Assembly: GCA_024683955.1 (NCBI GenBank)
Contig: JAIKXS010000065.1
Coordinates: 62,001 to 126,000, forward strand
Direction: 5' to 3'
Source: Desulfovibrio sp.
GTDB lineage: Bacteria; Desulfobacterota; Desulfovibrionia; Desulfovibrionales; Desulfovibrionaceae
Length of the DNA stretch: 64,000 bases
Shown here: in pieces, positions 52,789 through 62,940 of the stretch
How positions within the stretch are numbered: position 1 is the stretch's first letter
Layout: each line of letters begins with the position of its first letter
Made by a program: the position numbers and the translations under genes
The notes under the pieces: generated by a model
Database searches by the model: none
Told to the model about the DNA's origin: nothing
What the model saw: only the letters and a program-made list of their open reading frames with translations

Positions 52789-53922
52789 ATGAATATTCGT
52801 GAAAAAATCTCTAAATACAAATGGATTCTGATCGGCACCATTGCTACCGCCATTATCAGTGTCGGGGTTGTCTTCGGGATCAATTACTACACCTACAGCA
52901 AATCGTGTGAGTACTCCTACGGAAAATTCCAGGCGGCACTGACCTCGGCCAATATGGCCGAACTTGCCCATCTTGTGGATTTCAAAACCATCTCCAGTCA
53001 CCTTGCCAAGGAAACAGCAAAAACCTTTCCTTTCTACTTCGCAGGCCCCAATCAGGAACAGAAGATCAGCTATACCTTCCAGACCCATCTCCTCAAACTC
53101 CTAAGGCAAAAACCGGAACCAAACGACGACAGGCTCATTACCGATCCGGCCGTACTCCTGCAGAAACCCGTCTACGTCCTTCCTCCCGATGTCGTGACGC
53201 AGGTCAGCAAGAACATGACTCTCCGCAATCAGGACCCGCACTCCATCATTATCACTTCGCACTTTGACCACCCGCTCCTGAAGCACTCATTTCCCCTTAT
53301 TCTGAGCATGAAGGACACGGGGGAAGGATGGATCATCAGCGACATTCTCAATGCTGCAGAGATTCTCACCGAATTCAGGGAAATTTTTAACCAACGCCTG
53401 CTGGCCCAGAAAAAACTGATCGCCGAAAAATCAAAACGCGTTGTCGACAATATGCACAAAACCATGGAGATACAGGGATGCACGGCCGACGCCGGCGTCA
53501 TTTCCGACAAAAAGACGCTGCTTGTTGTGGTGCATCTTCTGGCAAGGAACAAAACGACCCTCACGGTCAAAAACGTCAACGCAACAACCGACATTCTTGA
53601 CGCGAAGGGAAATGTCCTCCTCACGCGGAATCTCAACACCTCACAGCCCACGGGTCCAAGCGCCGACTTCTCCCACCGCTGGACAATAGAACTTGACGCC
53701 GCCTCCGATGACGGGCAACGCATCCTGAACGCGGGCCCCCTCGTCTGCAGGGCAACGTGGAGGACCATCACCATGAGCAATTCAAGGGTCTACCATGCCG
53801 AAATTGATCAGGGAGAACTCGGCACCTGCAAAAAACATAAAGACAGGCATTACGAAGGCCTCTGTGAAATGCCCATCTTTTCCGAAAAAAACGAGCCGGT
53901 ACAAGCCAAGGGCGGACACTAA
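52789..53922 (+). CDS. Hypothetical membrane-anchored protein, possibly DUF2939-like
   Basis: N-terminal TM helix followed by a long soluble domain (YSYGKFQAALTSANMAELAHLVDF). Confidence 0.65.
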   Translation: MNIREKISKYKWILIGTIATAIISVGVVFGINYYTYSKSCEYSYGKFQAALTSANMAELAHLVDFKTISSHLAKETAKTFPFYFAGPNQEQKISYTFQTHLLKLLRQKPEPNDDRLITDPAVLLQKPVYVLPPDVVTQVSKNMTLRNQDPHSIIITSHFDHPLLKHSFPLILSMKDTGEGWIISDILNAAEILTEFREIFNQRLLAQKKLIAEKSKRVVDNMHKTMEIQGCTADAGVISDKKTLLVVVHLLARNKTTLTVKNVNATTDILDAKGNVLLTRNLNTSQPTGPSADFSHRWTIELDAASDDGQRILNAGPLVCRATWRTITMSNSRVYHAEIDQGELGTCKKHKDRHYEGLCEMPIFSEKNEPVQAKGGH

Positions 53923-54359
53923 CACCGTACGTTTTAGTCTGCACCTGTTCCAGGAAGTTTTATTCAAAACTTTCGGCCTTGTTCCCCTCCCGTCTGCGAC
54001 CGTTCGTCAAGGACAAACACATGATGACAAGACAGGGCCGACATCAATGTCAAATAAATTCTCACATGCGGCAATCCCGTATTCCACGGGCCATGGCAGG
54101 CACCCAGACCGCCATGGCAACTGTGGTGGTTGACCTCTTGGGCTTTGTGTCATAGTCTTCTGATCGTGGTCCTTCAGGCGTTCGCCTTCGCTTGTTCCGG
54201 GGAGTGTCCCCAATTCCAGGGAAATGGCGCATCAGAGCTTTTTCAACCGCTCTTTTTTTTCGGTCACTTAGCCCCTGCTGCCAACTCCACAGCCACTCCT
54301 TCCAGACGCCAGCGATCGACAACAAGCATTCCGGAAACATTCTGAAGAAGGAGTCTCCT

Positions 54360-55109
54360 ATGCAGGGTCTTGTTCGCTCAATACATCTGTCTCTTCATAT
54401 CCATAAAAATCCTGCCACCATGGCCGAACGGGCTGCCCACATTCTGGCGGCGGCATGCGAGGAAGCAATTGAGGAGCGAGGTGTGTTCCGTATCGCTCTC
54501 TCGGGAGGTCTCACCCCCATTCCTCTCTTCCGTCTGCTTGCGGCCCATGACTGGGCTGACCGATTGCCTTGGGATAAAATGTCTTTCTTCTTCGTGGACG
54601 AGCGCTGCGTGGATCCAGAGCATCCCGACAGCAACTACGGCCTTGCCCGTCGTGAACTTCTGAGCAAAGTGCCGGCAACACATTTCTACCGTATGCGCGG
54701 AGAAATCGACCCCGTGGAGGCGGCCGCAAAATACGAACAGCAGATGCGGCAGGAATTTGCCATCAATGATACTGCGTTTCCTCGTTTTGACTTTATCCTC
54801 CTTGGCATGGGCGAAGACGGACACACGGGATCAATTTTCCCCAATTCTCCAGCCATGGCAGAGCGTAAGCGCCTCGTCATCGATCAATATGTCCCGGAAC
54901 GCAAGGCCGACCGCATAACCCTGACTCTTCCGGTTATCAATAACGCACGATGCTGTCTCTTCATGGTCACGGGCAAGGAAAAGCATCAGGTGCTCTCCAG
55001 AGCCCTGAACCTCCTTGATGAACCAAAGCTCCCTGCCCAGCATGTACATCCGACCATCGGCGATCTTATCTGGATCGTCGACGAAGCTGCGGCAACCGGC
55101 CACGATTAG
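54360..55109 (+). CDS. pgl: 6-phosphogluconolactonase
   Basis: IALSGGLTPIPLFRLLA; FFVDERCVDPEHPDSNYGLAR; LLGMGEDGHTGSIFP; SD AAGGAG. Confidence 0.95.
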   Translation: MQGLVRSIHLSLHIHKNPATMAERAAHILAAACEEAIEERGVFRIALSGGLTPIPLFRLLAAHDWADRLPWDKMSFFFVDERCVDPEHPDSNYGLARRELLSKVPATHFYRMRGEIDPVEAAAKYEQQMRQEFAINDTAFPRFDFILLGMGEDGHTGSIFPNSPAMAERKRLVIDQYVPERKADRITLTLPVINNARCCLFMVTGKEKHQVLSRALNLLDEPKLPAQHVHPTIGDLIWIVDEAAATGHD

Positions 55110-55340
55110 CCCGTATTCTGGGCATTTGCGGCAAACGCCATTCTCCTAAAAGAAAAATATCCTTTTTTTCTCTCGACACAGCGAAGAAAAAAACATATAT
55201 AAGTACAAGCACTGCATTTCCAATATTTTTATTTTTTTTATAGAAACTTGACTCCCCTTGCAGCCAAAACAAGGTATACAGGCCTGCACGGACATGTCTA
55301 GAAAGCGGATTCTCTAGGGATCCTGAAGGAGACTTGACGC

Positions 55341-55514
55341 ATGTTGATGGAATCAGATCTCTTCAAAGAGGAAATACGCACCAAGGCCCCGAAAGTGGGC
55401 GAGGGCGTAAAATTCGAACGCATCCGTCGCATTACGGGCTATCTCGTTGGGACACTGGATCGCTTTAACAATGCCAAGAGGGCAGAGGAACACGACAGGG
55501 TCCGCCACGGCTAA
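55341..55514 (+). CDS. 57-aa protein resembling the C-terminal glycyl-radical segment of anaerobic RNR NrdD
   Basis: MLMESDLFKEEIRTKAPKVGEGVKFERIRRITGYLVGTLDRFNNAKRAEEHDRVRHG; AAGGAG 9 nt before ATG; terminator downstream; below the ORF-track length cutoff. Confidence 0.75.
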   Translation: MLMESDLFKEEIRTKAPKVGEGVKFERIRRITGYLVGTLDRFNNAKRAEEHDRVRHG

Positions 55515-55609
55515 CCAACCGGAGTACTTCTCCCAAATTTTTTACGAAAGTCCCGCCCATCTTCTGACCGGGGATAACGGGACAGAAAAAACAGTACGAT
55601 ACATATTAA

Positions 55610-55647
55610 AAGGCTTTGACGGTGAATGTCGTCAAAGCCTTCTTTTT
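55610..55647 (+). terminator. Intrinsic terminator after the 57-aa ORF
   Basis: AAGGCTTTGAC ggtgaatgtc GTCAAAGCCTT followed by CTTTTTT. Confidence 0.85.
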
Positions 55648-55892
55648 TGCCCGTTCACAAACGGGACAACATCCCGGGAGCAAATCCCGGATCCTTCCAC
55701 ACCGGGGTCAGGTTCTTCGGGTCAAACAGGCAACACCGGGGACTGTCGGCCTTAACTTGCCGTGAACGGACCGCATCGGTGACAGGAGATACCGTTCCGC
55801 TGACTCCGCCAGAAGAAATTCCCGGTCGTTTTGCAAAAAAAACGTCTGAAAAAGGAATGGAACCACACCGTATGAACACGGGAAAGGAGCTA

Positions 55893-56084
55893 TCAGCGTC
55901 CAGCCTTCCGGTAACGCTCGGCTTCCTCTTCCGGCATGTCGCAGATTGACCCTAGCGGATCATCATCCATGTCGGAGGTATAGCTTTCCTCTGAGATTTC
56001 ACATTCCTCAAGGTCCTCATCCTGATCGTCTTCCACGTGCTCTTCATAGAGAATTTCATCGAGATCCTGCTTTCCCCTGCTCAT
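55893..56084 (-). CDS. Small acidic hypothetical protein
   Basis: MSRGKQDLDEILYEEHVEDDQDEDLEECEISEESYTSDMDDDPLGSICDMPEEEAERYRKAGR; GAGGGGGG upstream of ATG. Confidence 0.6.
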   Translation of the reverse strand: MSRGKQDLDEILYEEHVEDDQDEDLEECEISEESYTSDMDDDPLGSICDMPEEEAERYRKAGR

Positions 56085-56270
56085 ATGCCCCCCTCATTCA
56101 ACCCGGCAGCCATTTCAAGAAACCCAGGCCGTCCCCATCCTCTTTTCCCGGTTCACAGGAAGGGTCCGGGAGAACAGGTAAAACGACCTTTCAAGAAAAA
56201 GAGTTTTCTTTCTCCGAGATACGATATACAAATAACGACTCAATTGGCAACAGCACAAGGACGTATCGGC

Positions 56271-57749
56271 ATGTCAGACCATCCATCTCTTTCCATCTCC
56301 TTTCACCCCCCCCTTTCGGCCAGAGACTCATTCCCCGCCATCCACATGAAGGCCATAGCCTACATGCGGAGCCTTCTGGCCGACATCAAACGGGAACTGC
56401 CTCCAAAGTCACTTGAGGTGACCCATCTCTGCACCCATCTTCGTCCTCACCTTGACGAATACATGGCCATGCTTCTTTTTGAGGGCTGTCTTCCGGAAGA
56501 GCATGCGGACCTGCCCATGGAAGAGACCATTATGCACCACGCAACCGACGACAGCGAAATCAGGAAGAAATGGAGCACGGCTGCCGTATTCGGACTTGGT
56601 GGTGTGCAGAACGGCGGCGCAGAACCACTGCTGATTTTTGATGAGCACGTCACCGAAGGAAAGGAGCACACGGCCTCCTCCGCTGTTTCCCTGGTTGCAC
56701 GGACCCTCTTTGGACGAACGCTTCTTCCAAAAGGACTCTTTCAGATGCTTCGGGAAACCGATATCATCGACGCCTTTGGCGGTGCCCATCCGAAACACCT
56801 CGCCAACTATATTATGCGTATGCACGATTACGCCGCAACCGGACTTGCACCATTTCTTGATGTACGGGCGAAGCAAGCCATAGTTGAAGCCTGTCTTGTC
56901 GCCATCATGGCGGCCTATGCCGACGGGCTCTCCTTCTGGAAAGAACCTGTCTGGAAGGACAAGGCTCTGGCGTCGTTCGCAAGCCATGTCAGGACATCTT
57001 CCCTGCGACAGTTCCCGGGTTTCGATCAGGCGCAGGCACATCTTCTCAACAATCTTCAAAATTTCAGACAGCCCCACTTCCCGACCACAGGGCAGAACTG
57101 CAAGCTCACTCTTGCCCAGGGTACTTCCTACCGCATTTATCAGACGATTATGATACCGTATCTCGCGGCTCTGCTGCCCGAGGTATGGGGCGGAGAGACC
57201 GGTAACTTCTGCATGGGCATTCTCTGGGACAGCCGTCTCATCACTCAGATTCATTATACGCAGATTTTCCGCTCCCTTGAGGAACACTTCGGAGCTGAAC
57301 CCGAGGATGGGGAGGTCTCTGACGATATCGGACACATTTCATTCCGAAAGGTGCCGACAAAAAGCGGAAATGCGGGACAGATGCCCTGGGTTTTCGAAAT
57401 AACGCCCAAGCCCGGCATGTGCAACGGAAGACAGGCCCTTACAAGCTTCGTGCGCAAACACAACAACGACCGGGCCATCACCCTTTTGCGCAACACGCAG
57501 ACAAAAACGCTTGTTGTAAGCAGGGGAAGCGGCATTCCGAAGGAACAGTGGGATGCCCTTGTCGACTGGCTTATTGAATGGGAAGGATCTTCGGATACGG
57601 AAGGAAAGCCTGGCTGCTGGCACATTGTCAAAAATGCCAACGGCGATCGCGCTGATTTTCTGCTCAACGGCAATGCCGCCCACAGATATGTTCCTGAGTC
57701 CAGGCTTGATATTGAAAAACTGGCCGACTGGGTACACAAAAACTGTTAA
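56271..57749 (+). CDS. Uncharacterised protein with MYG1/DHH-like N-terminal pattern
   Basis: THLCTHLRPHLDEYMAMLLFEG ... FGLGGVQNGGAEPLLIFDEHVTEGKEHTASSAVSLVARTLFG. Confidence 0.7.
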   Translation: MSDHPSLSISFHPPLSARDSFPAIHMKAIAYMRSLLADIKRELPPKSLEVTHLCTHLRPHLDEYMAMLLFEGCLPEEHADLPMEETIMHHATDDSEIRKKWSTAAVFGLGGVQNGGAEPLLIFDEHVTEGKEHTASSAVSLVARTLFGRTLLPKGLFQMLRETDIIDAFGGAHPKHLANYIMRMHDYAATGLAPFLDVRAKQAIVEACLVAIMAAYADGLSFWKEPVWKDKALASFASHVRTSSLRQFPGFDQAQAHLLNNLQNFRQPHFPTTGQNCKLTLAQGTSYRIYQTIMIPYLAALLPEVWGGETGNFCMGILWDSRLITQIHYTQIFRSLEEHFGAEPEDGEVSDDIGHISFRKVPTKSGNAGQMPWVFEITPKPGMCNGRQALTSFVRKHNNDRAITLLRNTQTKTLVVSRGSGIPKEQWDALVDWLIEWEGSSDTEGKPGCWHIVKNANGDRADFLLNGNAAHRYVPESRLDIEKLADWVHKNC

Positions 57750-58759
57750 TAATGAACCGCCGGTTCGTGCACGACGTCTGCAGAAGAGCCGGGACGAAAC
57801 GAAGCGCCGGCATTTTTTCTTCTGAGCGCCTTACAGATGAGCTCAGGCCTGTATTCGAAATGCATGATATCGTATTCATGCCATTTCCCCCCCCAGATGA
57901 ACCCCTGTTTTTCGAACGCTGACACGATGTCGGAAGAAAAGGTTTTCTGCATGGGATGGGAAGTGAGGGGACTCCAGCGCCAGTACGCAGCTCCCTTCTG
58001 CAGGCCGATGTCAAAGGCAATGCCGAAGGAATGTGCGCTCAGATGCGGCTCCCCGGCAATCCTGCGCCACTGGAAGGTGCCGGAACTTTTCAGCCAGGAA
58101 CGCAGCGAAGGATCCTTGCCGCACTTTCCTTCGAGCTCCGCGGCCGCACGGAGAAAGGCCTCGCCGGCTTCGGGGACAAAGTGCCATTTCTGCCTCAGGG
58201 CATACACGGTACGGATTCTTTTTTTGACGGCCGCAGCCGTCCTGCCGTACAGTGCCATTAAGAACGCATAAGGCCGTGTTCTGCCCGGGGCAAAGCCTTC
58301 AGGTGTTGCGGGCCTGTCCGGTTCCAGAGGATAAAGAACGCGCATGCTGTCTCGCACATCACTCGAAAGCACGGCGTTCTCAGGCAAAACAGCAACGTTT
58401 GGACCGTAAAACACCCGATCTCCCGAGCGAAGAAGAAGCCAGAGTCCCGTGCTGTCCCGTTCTACCCGCAGGATGACCGGATAACTCTGCAAAAGACAGT
58501 CAACATTCTCCTGATCCTCCGTCGAAAGATCTGAGGGGAAACGGGGAACAAGCGCCATACCGGCCGTTTCTCTGCCTTTCGGCGAGTCCGCACGGACGCC
58601 TCCTCCGGCAGTCGTCATGGAACGGACCCCGGTAAGGGGGTCTGCGTGGGATGGCTTATCCAAAAACGTTCCGCAAAAAAGGGACACGCCCACAAAAAGC
58701 AAAAAACAGTACGGTATCAAATGAGGTTTCACGCTAACCCCGTCTGCTTGTCTCGGCAA
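57746..58759 (-). CDS. M15-type (D-Ala-D-Ala carboxypeptidase-like) exported protein
   Basis: LSAHSFGIAFDIGL ... KWHEYDIMHFEYRPEL Zn-ligand pattern; N-terminal hydrophobic segment. Confidence 0.75.
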   Translation of the reverse strand: MPRQADGVSVKPHLIPYCFLLFVGVSLFCGTFLDKPSHADPLTGVRSMTTAGGGVRADSPKGRETAGMALVPRFPSDLSTEDQENVDCLLQSYPVILRVERDSTGLWLLLRSGDRVFYGPNVAVLPENAVLSSDVRDSMRVLYPLEPDRPATPEGFAPGRTRPYAFLMALYGRTAAAVKKRIRTVYALRQKWHFVPEAGEAFLRAAAELEGKCGKDPSLRSWLKSSGTFQWRRIAGEPHLSAHSFGIAFDIGLQKGAAYWRWSPLTSHPMQKTFSSDIVSAFEKQGFIWGGKWHEYDIMHFEYRPELICKALRRKNAGASFRPGSSADVVHEPAVHY

Positions 58760-58835
58760 AGATTGTCAGAAGCATTGCCACAATGCTCTGCCCCTGTTCT
58801 CAACCCATACCGAACCATGATCCACCAACACATCC

Positions 58836-60284
58836 ATGAATAAGGCCTGGTCGTTTCTGCTTGTCACCTTTGGCTGCAAAGTAAATCAATACGAAACGGA
58901 AGCCATCCGCGAAGCGTGGACGGCTTTCGGAGGAAAAGAATGCCACCGCCCTCCGGATGCGGATGTTATCCTGATCAACAGCTGCGCCATCACGGCAAGA
59001 GGGGAAGGGGAGGCCCGGAGGGCACTCCTCCGAATGCAACGGGAAGCACCCGGTGCCCGTGTGATTTTCACAGGCTGTGCAGCAAAGCTTCTCCCGTCCT
59101 TTGTCCCGCTTAACGGGATGCCCAAACCCCTTCCCGATCTTCTCATAGAGCAGGAGAAAAAGGCAATCCTTCTTAATGATCCGAGACCCCTCCTGAATCT
59201 CCGCGGGCAGGGAGGTTCGCAGGACTTCTCGGAGAAAATCCGGGAGAATTCTCCTCCCGCATGTTTTCCAACAATCCTTCAGAAATCGGAAGAAGAGAGG
59301 ACTGAACCCTCCTTTCACATCCAATCTTCGGTGCGCCGCCGTCCCGTCCTGACTGTGCAGGACGGGTGTACCCATCGCTGTACATACTGCATTGTGCCCT
59401 CCATGCGGCCCGTGTGCAGAAGTCGGGCCCCCATGGATGTCCTGAGCGAAGCAAGGAGACTTCTCTCCCAGGGCTTCGGCGAAATTGTTCTCTCGGGCAT
59501 CAACCTTGCCCAATATGGAAAAGACAAGCCGGAATATGGTTCGTTTTGGGATCTTGTGGCTTTTCTTGAACGTGAGCTTTGGCCCCTCTATGGAAATCAT
59601 GCCCGGCTGCGCATCAGTTCTGTCTCACCGGCGCAACTGACAGAACGGGCGATAGACGTTCTTGCCGCCTCCCGCATGTGCTGCCCGCATCTTCACATAT
59701 CTCTCCAGCACGCTGATCCGAATATTCTCCGCCGCATGGGCAGGGGCCACTACAGGGCAGAAGAACTTGAGGAAGCGCTAGAAAACATCAGACACTTTTG
59801 GCCAAGACTGGGACTTGGCTGTGATATCATCGTGGGATTCCCGGGCGAGGACGAAAACGCCTTTGAAACCCTGCTCGCCTTCTGTGAGCGTGTGCCCTTC
59901 ACCTACGGCCATATCTTTCCCTACTCACCCAGACCCGGTACAAAGGCTGCGGAATTTCCTGACCGAGTCGATAAAACGGTGCAGAAAAAACGGGCCGAAC
60001 GCATCCGGGCTCTTTTTACAAAGAAACGTCAGGAATTTGTCCGCACACTTCTCAGCGAAAAGCCGAGGCTTCATGTCATATGCGATGAAAAAGAAGTAGC
60101 GCGAAAAAAACTTCGCAAGGGTGTATGTGAATATTATGTATCTTGCTACTTCCCGCAAGAAGAAAAGAGGAGAGGCATTGTTCCGGCACGCCCCTGCAGG
60201 GCCTTTGCGGACGGGCTCGTCGTTGAGGAAGAGGATTCCCCGGAATATATGGGAGCCGTTTTTCCTCCCCGTTACGAAGCATAG
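58836..60284 (+). CDS. MtaB-like tRNA methylthiotransferase (radical SAM)
   Basis: VTFGCKVNQYETEAIR; VQDGCTHRCTYCIVPSMR; GFPGEDENAFE. Confidence 0.9.
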   Translation: MNKAWSFLLVTFGCKVNQYETEAIREAWTAFGGKECHRPPDADVILINSCAITARGEGEARRALLRMQREAPGARVIFTGCAAKLLPSFVPLNGMPKPLPDLLIEQEKKAILLNDPRPLLNLRGQGGSQDFSEKIRENSPPACFPTILQKSEEERTEPSFHIQSSVRRRPVLTVQDGCTHRCTYCIVPSMRPVCRSRAPMDVLSEARRLLSQGFGEIVLSGINLAQYGKDKPEYGSFWDLVAFLERELWPLYGNHARLRISSVSPAQLTERAIDVLAASRMCCPHLHISLQHADPNILRRMGRGHYRAEELEEALENIRHFWPRLGLGCDIIVGFPGEDENAFETLLAFCERVPFTYGHIFPYSPRPGTKAAEFPDRVDKTVQKKRAERIRALFTKKRQEFVRTLLSEKPRLHVICDEKEVARKKLRKGVCEYYVSCYFPQEEKRRGIVPARPCRAFADGLVVEEEDSPEYMGAVFPPRYEA

Positions 60285-60492
60285 CAGCTTCTTGCTGCAG
60301 TCTTCCTCAGCTATTCAAGTATTCTTCTGTGCATGATATTATATCCACAAAAAAATACTATATCTAACCGTTTTACACATAGCGTCATTTATAAAAACGG
60401 CAAATTTACAAAAAAATAAAAGGCTGTCCGTAGATTACACTGCACGCAAAAGAATACTCATTATTCTTTTTTCAGCAGGAACGGAAACAACT

Positions 60493-60521
60493 AAAAAAGC
60501 CTCCGGAATATATCCGGAGGC
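60493..60521 (-). terminator. Intrinsic terminator downstream of the carbamoyltransferase-like gene
   Basis: Minus strand GCCTCCGGA tatat TCCGGAGGC followed by TTTTTT. Confidence 0.85.
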
Positions 60522-60587
60522 GTACGTTTGAACAAAAATCAACGGGGCCTTACGTAGACAGAAACGAAAAAGGACGCGTGTTTTTTT

Positions 60588-61472
60588 CTATCCCTCAAAG
60601 ACGTAATGCAAAATACGTTTATGGATCCGCAAGCGGAATTCCGACTGCTGGGCCAGAAGCAGGAGTCCGTTGTCGATCAACTCCTGCTCAAAAGGCAGAG
60701 CGTTTATCGGACGTGCTGCCAGGAAGATACGGTACTTGGCATCGGCCTTGGCAAAAGACTTTCTGGTCAGCTCCCAATTTTTGATTTCGGGGTAATCAAT
60801 GCCACTGCGACTGCCCACAAAAATATATTGCGCGTCTTCCGTGGCTTCGGCTATGGTATCGACAAGCTCTACTTTCTTTGAGTCACCTATGGTGGCGGAA
60901 AGCTGGGCACGGTCGGTGTTTTCCGGAACAGCAATGCGCAGCGTAAAAGGAAACCAGCGGCTTGCCACAATGAGCGACAAAAGGGTTCCGTTCACTGAAC
61001 CGATCCAGCCGCAAGAAAAGCTGTTCAGATACCGAGATGACTTAAGCATATAAGCAATGTCGGCAAGAGCATGGGCCGGATGGGCATCAGGACTTCCCGC
61101 ATTGATTGTCGGAAAATTCACACCCACAACTTCTTCTGCACGAAAAGACGACATGGGAATGCCATACAGGTAGACACAATCAAGATAGAAATTGAAAATG
61201 GGTAAAAGATGCAGCTGATGCTGACGAAGTTCCTTGCGCCATCGGTCTGAGGCAGAAGCTGACTGATAAACGACCTCCCCGCCCATCTGCCGGATGGCTG
61301 CCGACACGCAAAGCCGTTCTGGCAGGGACGACTCTCCAAAAAGCAGAACGGCCACCTTCTCCGACATGAAGTCCGTCTGTGTTCTGCAATCAGGAATACC
61401 CATGGCTTGTTGAACAAGAAGCCAGCTTGTTTCTTCTCCCAACTCTTGAATGGTCAAGACATTTTTCGTCAT
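60588..61472 (-). CDS. Divergent aspartate/ornithine carbamoyltransferase-family protein
   Basis: Overall ATC/OTC pattern (INAGSPDAHPAHALADI; VFVGSRSGIDYPE-like C-terminus) with altered catalytic motifs. Confidence 0.75.
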   Translation of the reverse strand: MTKNVLTIQELGEETSWLLVQQAMGIPDCRTQTDFMSEKVAVLLFGESSLPERLCVSAAIRQMGGEVVYQSASASDRWRKELRQHQLHLLPIFNFYLDCVYLYGIPMSSFRAEEVVGVNFPTINAGSPDAHPAHALADIAYMLKSSRYLNSFSCGWIGSVNGTLLSLIVASRWFPFTLRIAVPENTDRAQLSATIGDSKKVELVDTIAEATEDAQYIFVGSRSGIDYPEIKNWELTRKSFAKADAKYRIFLAARPINALPFEQELIDNGLLLLAQQSEFRLRIHKRILHYVFEG

Positions 61473-61775
61473 TGTGTCCTGCTCCTTGCGAACGCCCCGT
61501 TCCGACTTGAACGGGAATTCTGCTTCGACATTATATCCGATATCCGACCCTCGACAGAAGACGCTTATTTGGCCATTGCAGCGCGAAAATGAGCGGACGA
61601 CTCGTCCACGGAGAGCGCCGGTGTCTCCGCCAGACGTCCCTTGCGACAGGGAACCTCATATTCCTCATTTCTTTCTGAAGCAAACAATACTGTATGCATG
61701 CTGTATGTTATGCCATAGAGCTTCGTGATTCAAGCGTAAAAACCCTGCAACCGGAACGCACAACAAGGAATCGAT

Positions 61776-62432
61776 ATGGGCAAAGGATTTATCTTTGATC
61801 TCGACGGAACCATCCTCGACACCCGTGATGATATTGGCAACGCCTGTAACAAAGCGCTTGAAGCTTTCGGCTATCCTACACATCCCCTTGAAGAGTATCA
61901 GCAAATGGTGGGAAACGGATTCATAGTCCTCATTATGAGGGCGCTGCCGAAAGGAGAGTCTGAACGCCTCTCCGAGGAATCCTTCAACGCCATCTTTACC
62001 GCAGCCAAGAAAGCGTATGCTTCACATATGACACTGCACACACTGCCCTACAAAAACATCCCCGAAACACTGCAGGCTCTTGCAAAACGAGGCTCACCCC
62101 TCTCGGTTCTTTCGAACAAACCAGAAGAACTCACACAAAAACTGATAGCCCATTACTTTCCATCCGTTCCCTTCGCTCTTGTTCTCGGAGGCCGGGATGA
62201 CAAGCCACTGAAGCCGGACCCGACAAGAGCCAAGGAACTTCTCAGCACTCTTGGCCTCAACCCGCACGATACATACTTTGTGGGGGACTCTCAGGTGGAT
62301 ATGCTCACCGCAAAGAATGCAGGTATGATTCCGGTGGGCGTTTCGTGGGGATTCCGCGGACCTGAAGAAGTGGAGGCACACGGTGCTGTACACATTCTCA
62401 GATCAGCCACAGATCTGCTTTCCCTCCCCTGA
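61776..62432 (+). CDS. HAD hydrolase, phosphoglycolate phosphatase-like
   Basis: GFIFDLDGTILDTRDDIGNACNKAL; LSNKPEELTQKL; FVGDSQVDMLTAKNAGM. Confidence 0.9.
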   Translation: MGKGFIFDLDGTILDTRDDIGNACNKALEAFGYPTHPLEEYQQMVGNGFIVLIMRALPKGESERLSEESFNAIFTAAKKAYASHMTLHTLPYKNIPETLQALAKRGSPLSVLSNKPEELTQKLIAHYFPSVPFALVLGGRDDKPLKPDPTRAKELLSTLGLNPHDTYFVGDSQVDMLTAKNAGMIPVGVSWGFRGPEEVEAHGAVHILRSATDLLSLP

Positions 62433-62940
62433 ATCCCTGACAATCCCGTTTATTGCAGCAGGCACCCGGATAATGCACATACATACGCCTTGTCAGACGC
62501 ATTTCCATTCATAAAAACCATTAATCGCACTACAAACCAACAATATACTAACATATATGCTTCTACTATTGCAACAAATGCATTTTTTATCTAAAAATAT
62601 CACTATAAATAACAATATATTATCATAATAAAAAATATAATAGCAAAAAAATTAATAATAAAAACATTTATTTTATCTGTATATTTATTGAAAATATAAA
62701 TACAATCATCCTCATAAAAAAGTAAGATACTTCACGATAGTTTTCTCTAAATCTTCCCTACCTGTTGACCGAAAGTAAGAACCACCATTGTAAGAGTTTA
62801 CCCGGCGAAACAACATGCACCAATTCCACTCCGCTGCAGCAGCAATGCACACCCACTCTCGGTTGACGATTTGAACAAATGCGCATAGGTTGCAACTCAA
62901 AATCAAAAAATTTTCTACATTTTACCAAGGAGGACGTATA

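Noticed and set aside
54062-54340. 92-aa minus-strand ORF upstream of pgl
   Set aside because: Considered as a transposase remnant; no diagnostic residues found
55248-55280. Promoter-like TTGACT ... TATACA upstream of the 57-aa ORF
   Set aside because: Spacer is 21 nt, outside the normal sigma-70 range
56409-57335. 308-aa minus-strand ORF
   Set aside because: Antisense to the MYG1-like gene; no family features
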